64,000 bases of DNA from Neisseria perflava (lineage in GTDB: Bacteria; Pseudomonadota; Gammaproteobacteria; Burkholderiales; Neisseriaceae): the NCBI RefSeq assembly GCF_002863305.2, contig NZ_CP136962.1, positions 1,426,001-1,490,000 of the forward strand, written 5' to 3'. The translations under genes and the position numbers were made by a program. The notes under the pieces are model-generated. The model saw only the letters and a list, made by a program, of their open reading frames with translations. It made no database searches and was not told where the DNA came from. Position 1 is the stretch's first letter. Each line of letters opens with the position of its first letter. This document shows positions 9,871 through 18,219 of this stretch, one piece after another.

Positions 9871-10752
9871 TCAAGCCGGATTCATAAACGCTTCAATTTT
9901 TTCCAAAGAAATATCCGCCGTCGCGCCATGATGTGAAGCCACTAATGCACCCAGCGCACAAGCAAAAGCAATGGCTTCTTGAGGAGGTGCATTGTTCAGC
10001 AGTTTGTAAGTCAAACCACCAAGGAAGCTGTCTCCGGAGCCGACAGTATCCACCACTTTGACGCGGAAACCGCAATGACGGTACACCTCGCCGTCCTTAT
10101 ACAAAACCGCACCATGGCTGCCCAAAGTCACACACAAGATTTTGACACCTGTCAGCTTAACAAGGTAGCCGATATTTTGCTCGATACTGTGATAAGGAGA
10201 GCCGTAAGCCGCAGCCAACTCATACAGCTCATCATCATTGAGTTTGACCATATCGGACTGTTTCATGGTCTCCAACAAGCGGTCAATATCGTAATGCGGC
10301 TTGCGCAGATTAACGTCAAAAATTTTGAATTTGGCTTCTTTCAATAAAGCGTCCAAGCTTTTACGCGAAACCTCGTCACGGGTTGCCAAGCTGCCAAAAA
10401 CGAACGCATCGGATTCTGCCACTCGCTTGATTGCCGCATTATTATTCGCAATTCTGTCCCACGCGCAAGGATAAACAATCTCATAAGACGCACTGCCAGA
10501 CTTGTCCAAATGCACTTTTACCAAACTGGTCGCGCATTCGTGGCAAACCTGCAAATAATCAGTATTGACGTTTTTGCTTTGGACCTGGCGCAGCAATTCC
10601 TCGCCGTCGGCATCATCACCGCGACGGCTGATGATGGCAGCATCGATACCCAAAGACTGCAAACGGACAGCAACATTCAAGGGGGCGCCACCCAATACCT
10701 TTCCGTTTGGAAAATCGTCCCACAGCACTTCGCCGAAACTGGTTACTTTCAT
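9871..10752 (-). CDS. PfkB-family carbohydrate kinase, probable fructokinase
   Basis: ATP-dependent sugar kinase of the ribokinase/PfkB fold, 293 residues. The start MKVTSFGEVLWDDFP with GGAPLNVAVRLQSLG is the sugar-binding N-terminal signature. DTVGSGDSFLGG near residue 245 is the second PfkB signature with the catalytic aspartate and anion hole. The closest well-known relatives are bacterial fructokinases; the substrate is inferred. AAGGAAGG precedes the ATG. It is a single-gene unit with its own promoter at 10857-10885. Confidence 0.85.
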   Translation of the reverse strand: MKVTSFGEVLWDDFPNGKVLGGAPLNVAVRLQSLGIDAAIISRRGDDADGEELLRQVQSKNVNTDYLQVCHECATSLVKVHLDKSGSASYEIVYPCAWDRIANNNAAIKRVAESDAFVFGSLATRDEVSRKSLDALLKEAKFKIFDVNLRKPHYDIDRLLETMKQSDMVKLNDDELYELAAAYGSPYHSIEQNIGYLVKLTGVKILCVTLGSHGAVLYKDGEVYRHCGFRVKVVDTVGSGDSFLGGLTYKLLNNAPPQEAIAFACALGALVASHHGATADISLEKIEAFMNPA

Positions 10753-10836
10753 TCTTAACCTTCCTTATTTGAGGTTGATTGGCAGGGTCTGCACACCCGA
10801 CAGATTTTTTGCAAATCATGTACTTGTAGTAAAACT

Positions 10837-10846
10837 CCAGTACTGG
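10837..10846. promoter_or_regulatory. Palindrome CCAGTACTGG, possible operator
   Basis: A perfect 10-base palindrome lies about 10 bases downstream of the kinase -10 box, near the expected transcription start. The position would suit a repressor; no regulator gene is adjacent. Confidence 0.3.
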
Positions 10847-10856
10847 GGGCAAAAGT

Positions 10857-10885
10857 ATTATGTTTTAAAATATTGGGACTGACAA
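10857..10885 (-). promoter_or_regulatory. Sigma-70-type promoter of the sugar kinase gene
   Basis: On the minus strand, TTGTCA (10885-10880) and CATAAT (10862-10857) are separated by 17 bases. Confidence 0.55.
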
Positions 10886-11013
10886 GCAATTAAGGGCATA
10901 TCAGACAATAAACTTGATTCATCACAAAATTATATCGTCCATATTTTTTCTTTTTCTTTCACATTTATCCCCTCTGATTTCATTAAAACAAAACATTCTG
11001 AAATTTAAATACA

Positions 11014-11058
11014 AAAGGCCGTCTGAAAATTGATTCAATCAATTTTCAGACGGCCTTT
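11014..11058 (-). terminator. Terminator of yajC-secD-secF
   Basis: A perfect 20-base-pair inverted repeat built on two DUS copies lies 17 bases after the secF stop. Confidence 0.85.
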
Positions 11059-11075
11059 ATCGAATTATTGCAGGT

Positions 11076-12011
11076 TTAAACTACCACTTCTTCTTTTTTC
11101 TTCACTTCTTTGGCAATGTTCTCACGGCTCAAACCAAACATCAGCAAGAGCGGGCTGGCAACCAATACGGAAGAGTAAATACCGAACACGATACCGATGG
11201 TCAGCGCCATAGAGAAACCGTGCAAGGCCGCACCGCCGAACACCAGCATAGAAACAACCATTGCCTCGGTCGAACCGTGGGTAATGATGGTACGGCTCAT
11301 GGTAGCGGTAATCGCATTGTCGATAACCTCCGGAACAGTATGGCCGCGCATATGCGGTTTGCGGAAGTTTTCACGAATACGGTCAAACACCACCACAGAT
11401 TCGTTCACGGAATAACCCAAAACTGCCAAAATACCTGCCAAGACAGTCAATGAGAATTCCCATTGGAAGAAGGCAAAACAGCCGAGAATAATCACGATAT
11501 CGTGCATATTCGCAATAATCGCGGATACTGCAAAACGCCATTCAAAACGCATGGACAAATAAATAATAATACCTGCCACCACGAAGCCCAATGCCATCAA
11601 ACCATTGGTTACCAATTCTTCGCCGACTTGAGGGCCGATGAATTCGACTTGGCGCAAGGTAACGTCAGGATTGTCTTTTTTCAGCGAATCCATCACTTGG
11701 TTGGACAGCTGGGCAGACGTTACGCCTTCTTTGTTCGGCAGGCGGATCATGATGTGTTTGTTCGTACCCAATGCCTGAACCTGTACATCGCCCATTTTCA
11801 GCGTATCGAGGCGTTCGCGTGTTTTATTCACATCAACGCCCTGCTGATATTGGACTTCCATCACCGTACCGCCGGTAAATTCGACGGAGAAATTCAGGCC
11901 TTTGGTTACCAAAAAGAACACGGCGGCGATAAACGTAACCAACGAAATAAAAGTCGTCAGTTTGCCGTAGCTCATAAACGGAATATCGCGTTTGATTTTA
12001 AATAATTCCAT
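11076..12011 (-). CDS. secF: Protein translocase subunit SecF
   Basis: Inner-membrane partner of SecD that uses the proton gradient to finish export through SecYEG. The 311-residue protein has one N-terminal membrane segment, a periplasmic domain and a block of five C-terminal helices. Characteristic stretches are FSVEFTGGTVMEV, the GYSVNESVVVFDRIREN loop and the TRTIITHGSTE-like segment SRTIITHGST. It starts 3 bases after the secD stop, and AAGGAG inside the end of secD supplies the ribosome-binding site, so the two are co-translated. Confidence 0.96.
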   Translation of the reverse strand: MELFKIKRDIPFMSYGKLTTFISLVTFIAAVFFLVTKGLNFSVEFTGGTVMEVQYQQGVDVNKTRERLDTLKMGDVQVQALGTNKHIMIRLPNKEGVTSAQLSNQVMDSLKKDNPDVTLRQVEFIGPQVGEELVTNGLMALGFVVAGIIIYLSMRFEWRFAVSAIIANMHDIVIILGCFAFFQWEFSLTVLAGILAVLGYSVNESVVVFDRIRENFRKPHMRGHTVPEVIDNAITATMSRTIITHGSTEAMVVSMLVFGGAALHGFSMALTIGIVFGIYSSVLVASPLLLMFGLSRENIAKEVKKKEEVVV

Positions 12012-12014
12012 GTT

Positions 12015-13868
12015 TTACTCCTTGCCTTCTGCCATTTCAGCTTTCGGCTTCCATACCGAACCGATGGAAATATTTTGCAATTTGCGACGGCGGCCGTACC
12101 ACAGGTTGACCAAAGCACGGAACACGACCACGGATGAATACATCGAAGTCAGAATACCGATACAGTGTACAACCGCAAAACCGCGTACCGGGCCGGAACC
12201 GAATACCAACAAAGCGATACCGGCAATCAGAGAGGTCAAGTTGGAGTCGACAATGGTTGCCCAAGCGTGTTGGAAACCGAGGTTGATGGCCTGCTGCGGT
12301 GCGACACCGGCACGCAATTCCTCACGGATACGTTCATTAATCAACACGTTGGAGTCAATCGCCATACCCAAGGTTAAGGCCAAGGCGGCAATACCCGGCA
12401 AGGTCAGCGTTGCCTGCATGGCAGACAAAATACCCACCAAAAACAAGATATTGGTACTCAAGGCAATGGTAGAGAAGAAACCCATCAAGCGGTAGTAAAT
12501 CACCATGAATGCAGCAACAGCGGCAAAGCCCCACAAGGTAGAGTGGAAACCTTTTTCAATGTTTTCTTTACCCAAAGACGGGCCGATGGTACGTTCTTCG
12601 ACAATCTGCATCGGCGCGGCCAGCGAACCGGCACGCAGCAACAATGAAGTATCGTTGGCTTCGGCAGTTGTCATGCTGCCGGAAATCTCCACACGACCAC
12701 CGGTAATGGCAGCGCGGATGACAGGCGCGGTCACGACTTCGGATTTACCTTGGTCGATCAACACCATAGCCATACGTTTACCCACATTGGCCGAAGTCAA
12801 TTCTCCAAAAATGCTGCCACCTGCGCTGTCCAAGCTCAGGCTCACAGCAGGCGCACCCATTTGGTCAAAGCTAGGTTGCGCGTCGTTGATGTTGTCGCCG
12901 GTCAGTTCAACTTGTTTGTTGACCAAAATAGTTTCCGGATGATCACCACCGCTTGACAGCAACTCATAACCAGTCGGTACATTACCGTTTAAGGCTTCTT
13001 GCAGTTTAATCGGATCATCTTCCACCATGCGCACTTCCAAAGTCGCGGTACGACCGATAATGTCTTTTGCTTTGGCAGTATCTTGCACACCCGGCAACTG
13101 TACGACAATGCGGTCAAGGCCAGATTGCTGGATAACCGGTTCTGCCACACCCAATTCGTTCACACGGTTATGCAAAGTGTTGATGTTTTGTTTTACCGCA
13201 TCAGAACGTACTTTATTGATCGCCTCTTCAGACAGAGTCAGCACGATATTGTTGCCATCCGGCAGCAGCGTGGCTTCAGGGAACAATTTTTGCAACTGAG
13301 GCAAGGCTTTTTGTACATCAGTAGCATCTTGCAAAGGCACGGTCAGACCGTTTTCAGTCTGATGCACTGTACCGGTACGGATTTTTTCGCGGCGCAATTC
13401 TCGGCGGATATCACCGGAATAACGTTCAAACGTTTTCTGCATCGCGGCCTTCATGTCCACCTGCATAGTGAAATGCACGCCGCCGCGCAAGTCCAGACCC
13501 AGGAACATCGGATTGGCTTTAATTTTCGCCATCCACTCAGGACTGTCCGCCAAAAGGTTGAGCGCGGTAATATAGCCTTCGCCCAAAGTGTTTTCGATGA
13601 CATCACGCGCTTTTAATTGCGTTTCAGTATCTTTAAAGCGCACTTTCAGCGAGTTATCGACAATGAACATACCGTCAGTCTGAATACCTGCGCTTTGTAA
13701 CGCAGAAGACACTTTAGACTGGGTTTGCTCATTGATAACGATGGCTTGTCGGTTGGTCGATACCTGTACCGCAGGCGTTTCACCGAAAAGGTTGGGCAGC
13801 GAATAAACAGCCGCAACCACAATCGTGAACGCAATCAGCAGGTATTTCCATAAAGGATAACGGTTCAT
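12015..13868 (-). CDS. secD: Protein translocase subunit SecD
   Basis: Large inner-membrane subunit of the SecDF export motor. The 617-residue protein has an N-terminal membrane helix (about 7-25), the GLDLRGGVHFTMQVD signature near residue 123, a large periplasmic P1 domain, and the C-terminal helices with LTLGMAIDSNVLINERIREE and GSGPVRGFAV. It lies between yajC and secF, the standard order. A hairpin in the yajC-secD gap may modulate expression. Confidence 0.97.
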   Translation of the reverse strand: MNRYPLWKYLLIAFTIVVAAVYSLPNLFGETPAVQVSTNRQAIVINEQTQSKVSSALQSAGIQTDGMFIVDNSLKVRFKDTETQLKARDVIENTLGEGYITALNLLADSPEWMAKIKANPMFLGLDLRGGVHFTMQVDMKAAMQKTFERYSGDIRRELRREKIRTGTVHQTENGLTVPLQDATDVQKALPQLQKLFPEATLLPDGNNIVLTLSEEAINKVRSDAVKQNINTLHNRVNELGVAEPVIQQSGLDRIVVQLPGVQDTAKAKDIIGRTATLEVRMVEDDPIKLQEALNGNVPTGYELLSSGGDHPETILVNKQVELTGDNINDAQPSFDQMGAPAVSLSLDSAGGSIFGELTSANVGKRMAMVLIDQGKSEVVTAPVIRAAITGGRVEISGSMTTAEANDTSLLLRAGSLAAPMQIVEERTIGPSLGKENIEKGFHSTLWGFAAVAAFMVIYYRLMGFFSTIALSTNILFLVGILSAMQATLTLPGIAALALTLGMAIDSNVLINERIREELRAGVAPQQAINLGFQHAWATIVDSNLTSLIAGIALLVFGSGPVRGFAVVHCIGILTSMYSSVVVFRALVNLWYGRRRKLQNISIGSVWKPKAEMAEGKE

Positions 13869-13900
13869 GGTAAACCTTTGCTTTATTTATAAAGGCAAAC

Positions 13901-13926
13901 AGCCGCACTCGGAAAATGAGGCGGCT
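13901..13926. promoter_or_regulatory. Hairpin in the yajC-secD gap
   Basis: The arms AGCCGC-A-CTC and GAG-GCGGCT pair around a 7-base loop with one bulged A. There is no good T-tract in the direction of secD, so it looks like an mRNA structure or a partial attenuator more than a full terminator. Confidence 0.4.
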
Positions 13927-13943
13927 TTTCGCAAAAAAACGGA

Positions 13944-14210
13944 TTATTCGGCTTTCGCGGCAATCGCGTTGCGTTCCACTTCTACTTCGATTCTCGCACC
14001 TTGGCCGATGTCGACAGTGTAGAATTGCTCGCCGACTTTGGTCACGCGGCCTTTGAAACCTGCAGCCAAAACGACTTTATCACCTACTTTCAAAGCAGCC
14101 AGCATAGCTTGGTGTGCTTTGAATTTCTTTTGTTGAGGACGCATAATCAGGAAGTAAAACACCACCATAATCAGCAGTAAAGGGGCAAATTGAGCCACAG
14201 CTTGATTCAT
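13944..14210 (-). CDS. yajC: Preprotein translocase subunit YajC
   Basis: Small inner-membrane protein associated with SecDF. The 88-residue protein has one N-terminal helix with LLIMVVFYFLIMRPQQKK, the hallmark of the family, followed by a short cytoplasmic domain (LKVGDKVVLAAGFKGRV). It is first in yajC-secD-secF; tgt, which precedes yajC in many bacteria, is not next to it here. Confidence 0.95.
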   Translation of the reverse strand: MNQAVAQFAPLLLIMVVFYFLIMRPQQKKFKAHQAMLAALKVGDKVVLAAGFKGRVTKVGEQFYTVDIGQGARIEVEVERNAIAAKAE

Positions 14211-14272
14211 AATATATCCGTTCTTTTGAGTTTTAAGATAAAGTAAAAAACTGCATACAGCCCAAAACGCAG

Positions 14273-14301
14273 TTGGTCGGACTGTAAAATTGAGCTATTC
14301 T
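14273..14301 (+). promoter_or_regulatory. Putative promoter of the deacetylase-family gene
   Basis: TTGGTC and TATTCT are separated by 17 bases and lie about 90 bases before the coding start, in the gap shared with divergent yajC. Confidence 0.4.
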
Positions 14302-14387
14302 AAAGGCCGTCTGAAAAATTTCCAAGCATTTCCGTATTTATTAACCATATTTAGCAGTCCGTGCGACTCGTTCGATACACACTTTCC

Positions 14388-15446
14388 ATGCTTAAAAAAA
14401 TCATTTGGCGCGTGCGTACCCTGCTGCGTCGACTACTTGGCAAAAATGCCCGCACCGTATGGATTTCCCATCCGATATTTCTGCAGCACCAGCCGGGCAC
14501 CAACCACCCCGACAAGCCAGAACGCATCAGCGCCATTCAAGCCGCCTTAAAAACGGAAGGCATTTGGCGTCATCTGCAAACCGCTGAAGCACCCGAAATC
14601 AAAGATGCACAACTGGCATTGGTCCACTCGCGCAATTATCTGCACGACTTGGAAGCTGCCCAACCGCTCCCCGGCAAAATCCACCGCATCGATGACGATA
14701 CGGTCATCTGCCACGACTCCCTCCAAGCTGCCCGTTTTGCAGCCGGCGCCGTTGTCAAAGCAGTCGATATGGTGATGAACAAAAAGGCTTGGCATGCTTT
14801 TTGCGCCATCCGCCCACCCGGCCACCATGCCCACAGCAACAGCGCCAGCGGATTCTGCCTCGTCAACAACACCGCCGCCGGCGTGATGCACGCCATTGCC
14901 CAATACCGCCTGCAACGCATCGCCGTCATCGATTTCGACGCCCACTTCGGCGACGGTACGGCGGAGATTCTCCGAGACGATCCGCGCGTGATGTTTTTCA
15001 ACCTGTTTGAAACCGACATCTTTCCCTTCCCTCAAGCGGAACAATACGCCGGCAATAAGAATATGCTGCATACGCCCCTCAAACCAGGTACAGGCAGCCG
15101 TATCTTCCGTACGACCATCCGCGAACAATGGCTGCCCAAGCTGGAAGCTTTCCGTCCCGAGTTGGTATTGCTTTCAGCAGGTTTTGACGGGCATAAACAA
15201 GACGAAACAGGCCGTCTGAACCTGCATGAAGCCGACTTTGCCTGGCTGACACACAAAATCGTCCAAGCAACGGCAAGCTGTCAGGGGCGTGTCGTTTCCG
15301 TACTGGAAGGCGGCTATACCTTGGAATCCATGTCCAAATCCGCCGCCGCCCACATCCGCGTATTAGCAGGCTTGAGCAAGGCCGATTACGTCATCGCCTA
15401 CCAAAAGCATTTGAAGCGCGGCAAAAGTAACAATCCTACGCAATAA
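14388..15446 (+). CDS. Histone deacetylase superfamily amidohydrolase
   Basis: Zinc-dependent deacetylase of the arginase/HDAC fold; bacterial members act on acetylpolyamines, acetoin-related or other acetylated substrates. The 352-residue protein shows NHPDKPERISAIQ, the RPPGHHAH loop with tandem histidines, the zinc-binding DFDAHFGDGTAE, and LLSAGFDGHKQD carrying the last metal-ligand aspartate. So it should be catalytically competent. I chose the ATG at 14388; a GTG at 14361 would add 9 residues and neither has a clear ribosome-binding site. A basic N-terminal patch (KKIIWRVRTLLRRLLGK) precedes the domain. The substrate cannot be read from sequence. Confidence 0.85.
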   Translation: MLKKIIWRVRTLLRRLLGKNARTVWISHPIFLQHQPGTNHPDKPERISAIQAALKTEGIWRHLQTAEAPEIKDAQLALVHSRNYLHDLEAAQPLPGKIHRIDDDTVICHDSLQAARFAAGAVVKAVDMVMNKKAWHAFCAIRPPGHHAHSNSASGFCLVNNTAAGVMHAIAQYRLQRIAVIDFDAHFGDGTAEILRDDPRVMFFNLFETDIFPFPQAEQYAGNKNMLHTPLKPGTGSRIFRTTIREQWLPKLEAFRPELVLLSAGFDGHKQDETGRLNLHEADFAWLTHKIVQATASCQGRVVSVLEGGYTLESMSKSAAAHIRVLAGLSKADYVIAYQKHLKRGKSNNPTQ

Positions 15447-15467
15447 CGCATTTAAACTATCGACCCC

Positions 15468-15505
15468 AGGCCGTCTGAAAACAGATTATCCATTTCAGAC
15501 GGCCT
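15468..15505 (+). terminator. DUS-pair terminator after the deacetylase-family gene
   Basis: Inverted DUS copies are followed by a T-run. Confidence 0.85.
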
Positions 15506-15678
15506 TTTTTCATTTACAAACTTTAATTTGAGCAAAGACAAACCATTTCCATATTATCAGTAGTAAAATAACAAATATAAAACATATCAATAAAAATACT
15601 TCACACACCACACTGCTTCCCTTTCCCTAATTGACCGTCTTTTCAGACGGCCTCCACTTTAAAAAAAGGAGCGTTACA

Positions 15679-16743
15679 ATGAAAGCAGCACGTTTTTACA
15701 ACAAAGGCGACATCCGCATCGAAGACATTCCCGAGCCAACCGTCGCTCCGGGTACTGTCGGCATCAATGTTGCGTGGTGCGGTATCTGCGGTACCGACCT
15801 GCACGAATTCATGGAAGGCCCGATTTTCATTCCGCCTTGTGGCCATCCGCACCCAATCTCCGGCGAGTCAGCGCCAGTAACCATGGGGCACGAGTTCTCC
15901 GGCGTGGTTTATGCCGTAGGTGAAGGCGTGGACGACATCAAAGTCGGCCAACACGTTGTTGTCGAACCCTACATCATCCGCGACGACGTACCGACCGGCG
16001 AAGGCAGCAACTACCACCTCTCCAAAGACATGAACTTCATCGGCTTGGGCGGCTGCGGTGGCGGTTTGTCTGAAAAAATCGCCGTCAAACGCCGTTGGGT
16101 ACACCCTATTTCCGACAAAATCCCATTGGACCAAGCTGCTTTGATTGAGCCTCTATCTGTCGGCCACCATGCTTATGTACGCAGTGGCGCGAAAGAAGGC
16201 GACGTCGCATTGGTCGGCGGTGCAGGCCCAATCGGTTTGCTGTTGGCTGCCGTACTGAAAGCCAAAGGCATCAAAGTCATCATCACCGAATTGAGCAAAG
16301 CACGTAAAGACAAAGCACGCGAAGCCGGCGTGGCCGACTATATCCTCGACCCATCCGAAGTCGATGTCGTTGAAGAAGTGAAAAAACTGACCAACGGCGA
16401 AGGCGTAGATGTCGCATTCGAATGCACCAGCGTCAACAAAGTACTGGACACCATGGTCGAAGCATGCCGTCCGACTGCGAAAGTCGTCATCGTATCCATT
16501 TGGAGCCACCCCGCCACCATCAACGTCCACAGCGTTGTGATGAAAGAGCTGGACGTGCGCGGCACCATCGCCTACTGCAACGACCACGCAGAAACCATCA
16601 AATTGGTTGAAGAAGGCAAAATCAACCTTGAGCCTTTCATCACCCAACGCATCAAACTGGACGAATTGATTTCCGAAGGCTTCGAGCGCTTGATCCACAA
16701 CAACGAATCCGCAGTAAAAATCATTGTCAATCCTAATCTTTAA
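15679..16743 (+). CDS. Zinc-dependent 2,3-butanediol dehydrogenase-like alcohol dehydrogenase
   Basis: Medium-chain zinc alcohol dehydrogenase of the butanediol/threonine dehydrogenase group, 354 residues. WCGICGTDLHEF carries the catalytic zinc cysteine, GHEFSGVV the zinc histidine/glutamate, and VGGAGPIGLLLAAVLKAKG the NAD-binding Rossmann motif. The insert around PPCGHPHPISGES is typical of (R,R)-butanediol dehydrogenases. It probably interconverts acetoin and 2,3-butanediol with NAD(H). The ATG at 15679 has AAAGGAG 8 bases upstream; a longer in-frame reading starts inside a DUS and is rejected. The adjacent deacetylase-family gene raises the idea of acetoin metabolism, but the families alone do not prove a link. 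Confidence 0.85.
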   Translation: MKAARFYNKGDIRIEDIPEPTVAPGTVGINVAWCGICGTDLHEFMEGPIFIPPCGHPHPISGESAPVTMGHEFSGVVYAVGEGVDDIKVGQHVVVEPYIIRDDVPTGEGSNYHLSKDMNFIGLGGCGGGLSEKIAVKRRWVHPISDKIPLDQAALIEPLSVGHHAYVRSGAKEGDVALVGGAGPIGLLLAAVLKAKGIKVIITELSKARKDKAREAGVADYILDPSEVDVVEEVKKLTNGEGVDVAFECTSVNKVLDTMVEACRPTAKVVIVSIWSHPATINVHSVVMKELDVRGTIAYCNDHAETIKLVEEGKINLEPFITQRIKLDELISEGFERLIHNNESAVKIIVNPNL

Positions 16744-16765
16744 TCCTAAGGCTTAAAGAATAAAC

Positions 16766-16793
16766 AGGCCGTCTGAAACTTTTCAGACGGCCT
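16766..16793 (+). terminator. DUS-pair terminator after the butanediol-type dehydrogenase
   Basis: A short-loop hairpin of two DUS copies is followed by TTTG. Confidence 0.8.
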
Positions 16794-16861
16794 TTGTACT
16801 TGATAAATTCCCGAATGGCCCAATCCTCTGCCAACCATTCACTTATCAAGAGCAAAATCTC

Positions 16862-18004
16862 ATGAATCCAAAATACGCCCCACTCTTCCAAACATACACC
16901 CTCAATAACGGCGTAACCATCAAAAACCGCCTTGTCGTCGCCCCCATGACCCATTTCGGCTCACAAGCCGACGGTTTGATCAGCGACCAAGAGCGTACCT
17001 TTCTCAGCAACCGTGCAGGCGATATGGGCATGTTTATCACTGCCGCCACTTTGGTTCAAAAAGACGGCAAAGCCTTTCACGGCCAACCTGAAGCCACAGG
17101 CGAACACTGCCTCGACAGCCTGAAAGAAACCGCACAAATCCTGCAACAACAAGGCGCAAAAGCGATTTTGCAAATCCATCACGGCGGTTCCAAAGCCATT
17201 GATGAACTTTTGGACGGTCTCGACAAAATCAGCGCTTCCGCCAACGAAGCCGAACACGCACGCGAAGCGACCGCAGAAGAAGTCGAGGCACTCATCGCTT
17301 CTTATGCACAAGCCGCCGATTTGGCGCTTCGTGCCGGTTTTGACGGCGTGGAAATCCACGGTGCGAACGGCTATTTAATCCAACAGTTTTACTCCGCCCA
17401 AAGCAACCGCCGCAACGACCAATGGGGCGGTAGCTTGGAAAACAGAATGCGCTTCCCGCTGGCCGTTATCGATGCCGTGGTTGCCGTCCGTGAAAAACAC
17501 CAGCGCAATGACTTCATTATCGGCTACCGCTTCTCCCCTGAAGAACCGGGCGATGACGGCTTAACCATGACCGAAACCGGCGCATTGATTGACGCATTGG
17601 TACAAAAACCGCTGCAATATCTGCACGTTTCCCTGTGGGAATTTGATAAAAAAATCCGTCGCGGCGGCGATACCGCCCAAACCCGTATGCAGTTTATCCA
17701 CGAACGCATCAACGGCAAACTGCCGCTTATCGGGGTGGGCAACCTGTTTACCGCCGACCAAATTTTGGCCGCCTATGAAACCGGCTGGGCAGAATTTATC
17801 GCATTGGGCAAAACCGTGATGATTAATCCGCACATCGCCACGCAAATCCGTGAAGGTCGCGAAGATGAAATCGAAACGCAACTCGATCCGACGCGCGCCG
17901 ACCATTACGGCCTCCCCGACACCTTGTGGGGATTTTCCTCCAGCGGTACGCAATCATGGCTGCCGCCGGTAAAAGGCGCGGAATGGAAACCGATGGATAT
18001 TTAA
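16862..18004 (+). CDS. NADH:flavin oxidoreductase, Old Yellow Enzyme family
   Basis: FMN-containing TIM-barrel ene-reductase, 380 residues. KNRLVVAPMTHFGS lies at the FMN-binding start of the barrel, LQIHHGG and GVEIHGANGYLIQQFYS carry the substrate/FMN histidine region, and the next segment QWGGSLENRMRFP is diagnostic of the family. The late barrel motif LIGVGNLFTADQI completes it. It resembles single-domain members without the C-terminal iron-sulfur and FAD modules of dienoyl-CoA reductase. The natural substrate is unknown. It lies alone between two DUS terminators. Confidence 0.88.
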   Translation: MNPKYAPLFQTYTLNNGVTIKNRLVVAPMTHFGSQADGLISDQERTFLSNRAGDMGMFITAATLVQKDGKAFHGQPEATGEHCLDSLKETAQILQQQGAKAILQIHHGGSKAIDELLDGLDKISASANEAEHAREATAEEVEALIASYAQAADLALRAGFDGVEIHGANGYLIQQFYSAQSNRRNDQWGGSLENRMRFPLAVIDAVVAVREKHQRNDFIIGYRFSPEEPGDDGLTMTETGALIDALVQKPLQYLHVSLWEFDKKIRRGGDTAQTRMQFIHERINGKLPLIGVGNLFTADQILAAYETGWAEFIALGKTVMINPHIATQIREGREDEIETQLDPTRADHYGLPDTLWGFSSSGTQSWLPPVKGAEWKPMDI

Positions 18005-18021
18005 TCATCGATTCATAGCAT

Positions 18022-18051
18022 AAGGCCGTCTGAAACTTTTCAGACGGCCTT
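18022..18051 (+). terminator. DUS-pair terminator after the Old Yellow Enzyme gene
   Basis: The stem AAGGCCGTCTGAAA with its inverse and a short loop lies 17 bases after the stop codon. Confidence 0.8.
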
Positions 18052-18069
18052 TGATTTGGTGCGCAAACA

Positions 18070-18098
18070 TTGAATTATCAAGCATTTTTTTGTACAAT
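18070..18098 (+). promoter_or_regulatory. Putative prfC promoter
   Basis: TTGAAT and TACAAT with a 17-base spacer lie about 120 bases before prfC, giving a leader that contains the hairpin at 18121. Confidence 0.5.
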
Positions 18099-18120
18099 TC
18101 CGCATCTTTCAATCTATTTC

Positions 18121-18148
18121 AGGGCGTGTCGCACACGCCCTTATTTTA
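18121..18148 (+). terminator. Terminator-like hairpin in the prfC leader
   Basis: The arms AGGGCGTGT and ACACGCCCT pair perfectly around a 3-base loop and run into TTATTTTA. It lies downstream of the putative prfC promoter and upstream of the gene, so it could attenuate prfC; it is not made of DUS copies. Confidence 0.5.
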
Positions 18149-18219
18149 GCCTGTTTCCCAACACCCATATCCTTCAGGCCGTCTGAAAAAGCGGCCTGAA
18201 ACTTTTTGCAAAGAAAACC

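Larger units (their letters stand above)
10753..11013. other. AT-rich region between the sugar kinase and secF
   Basis: No gene is seen. It holds the sugar kinase promoter and a palindrome (listed separately). The part from about 10890 to 11013 is AT-rich without recognisable elements. Confidence 0.5.

Noticed and set aside
14388..16743. Acetoin utilisation operon (deacetylase-family gene plus butanediol-type dehydrogenase)
   Set aside because: The genes are separated by a strong terminator, and no acetoin dehydrogenase or AcuB-like genes are present, so joint function is not supported.
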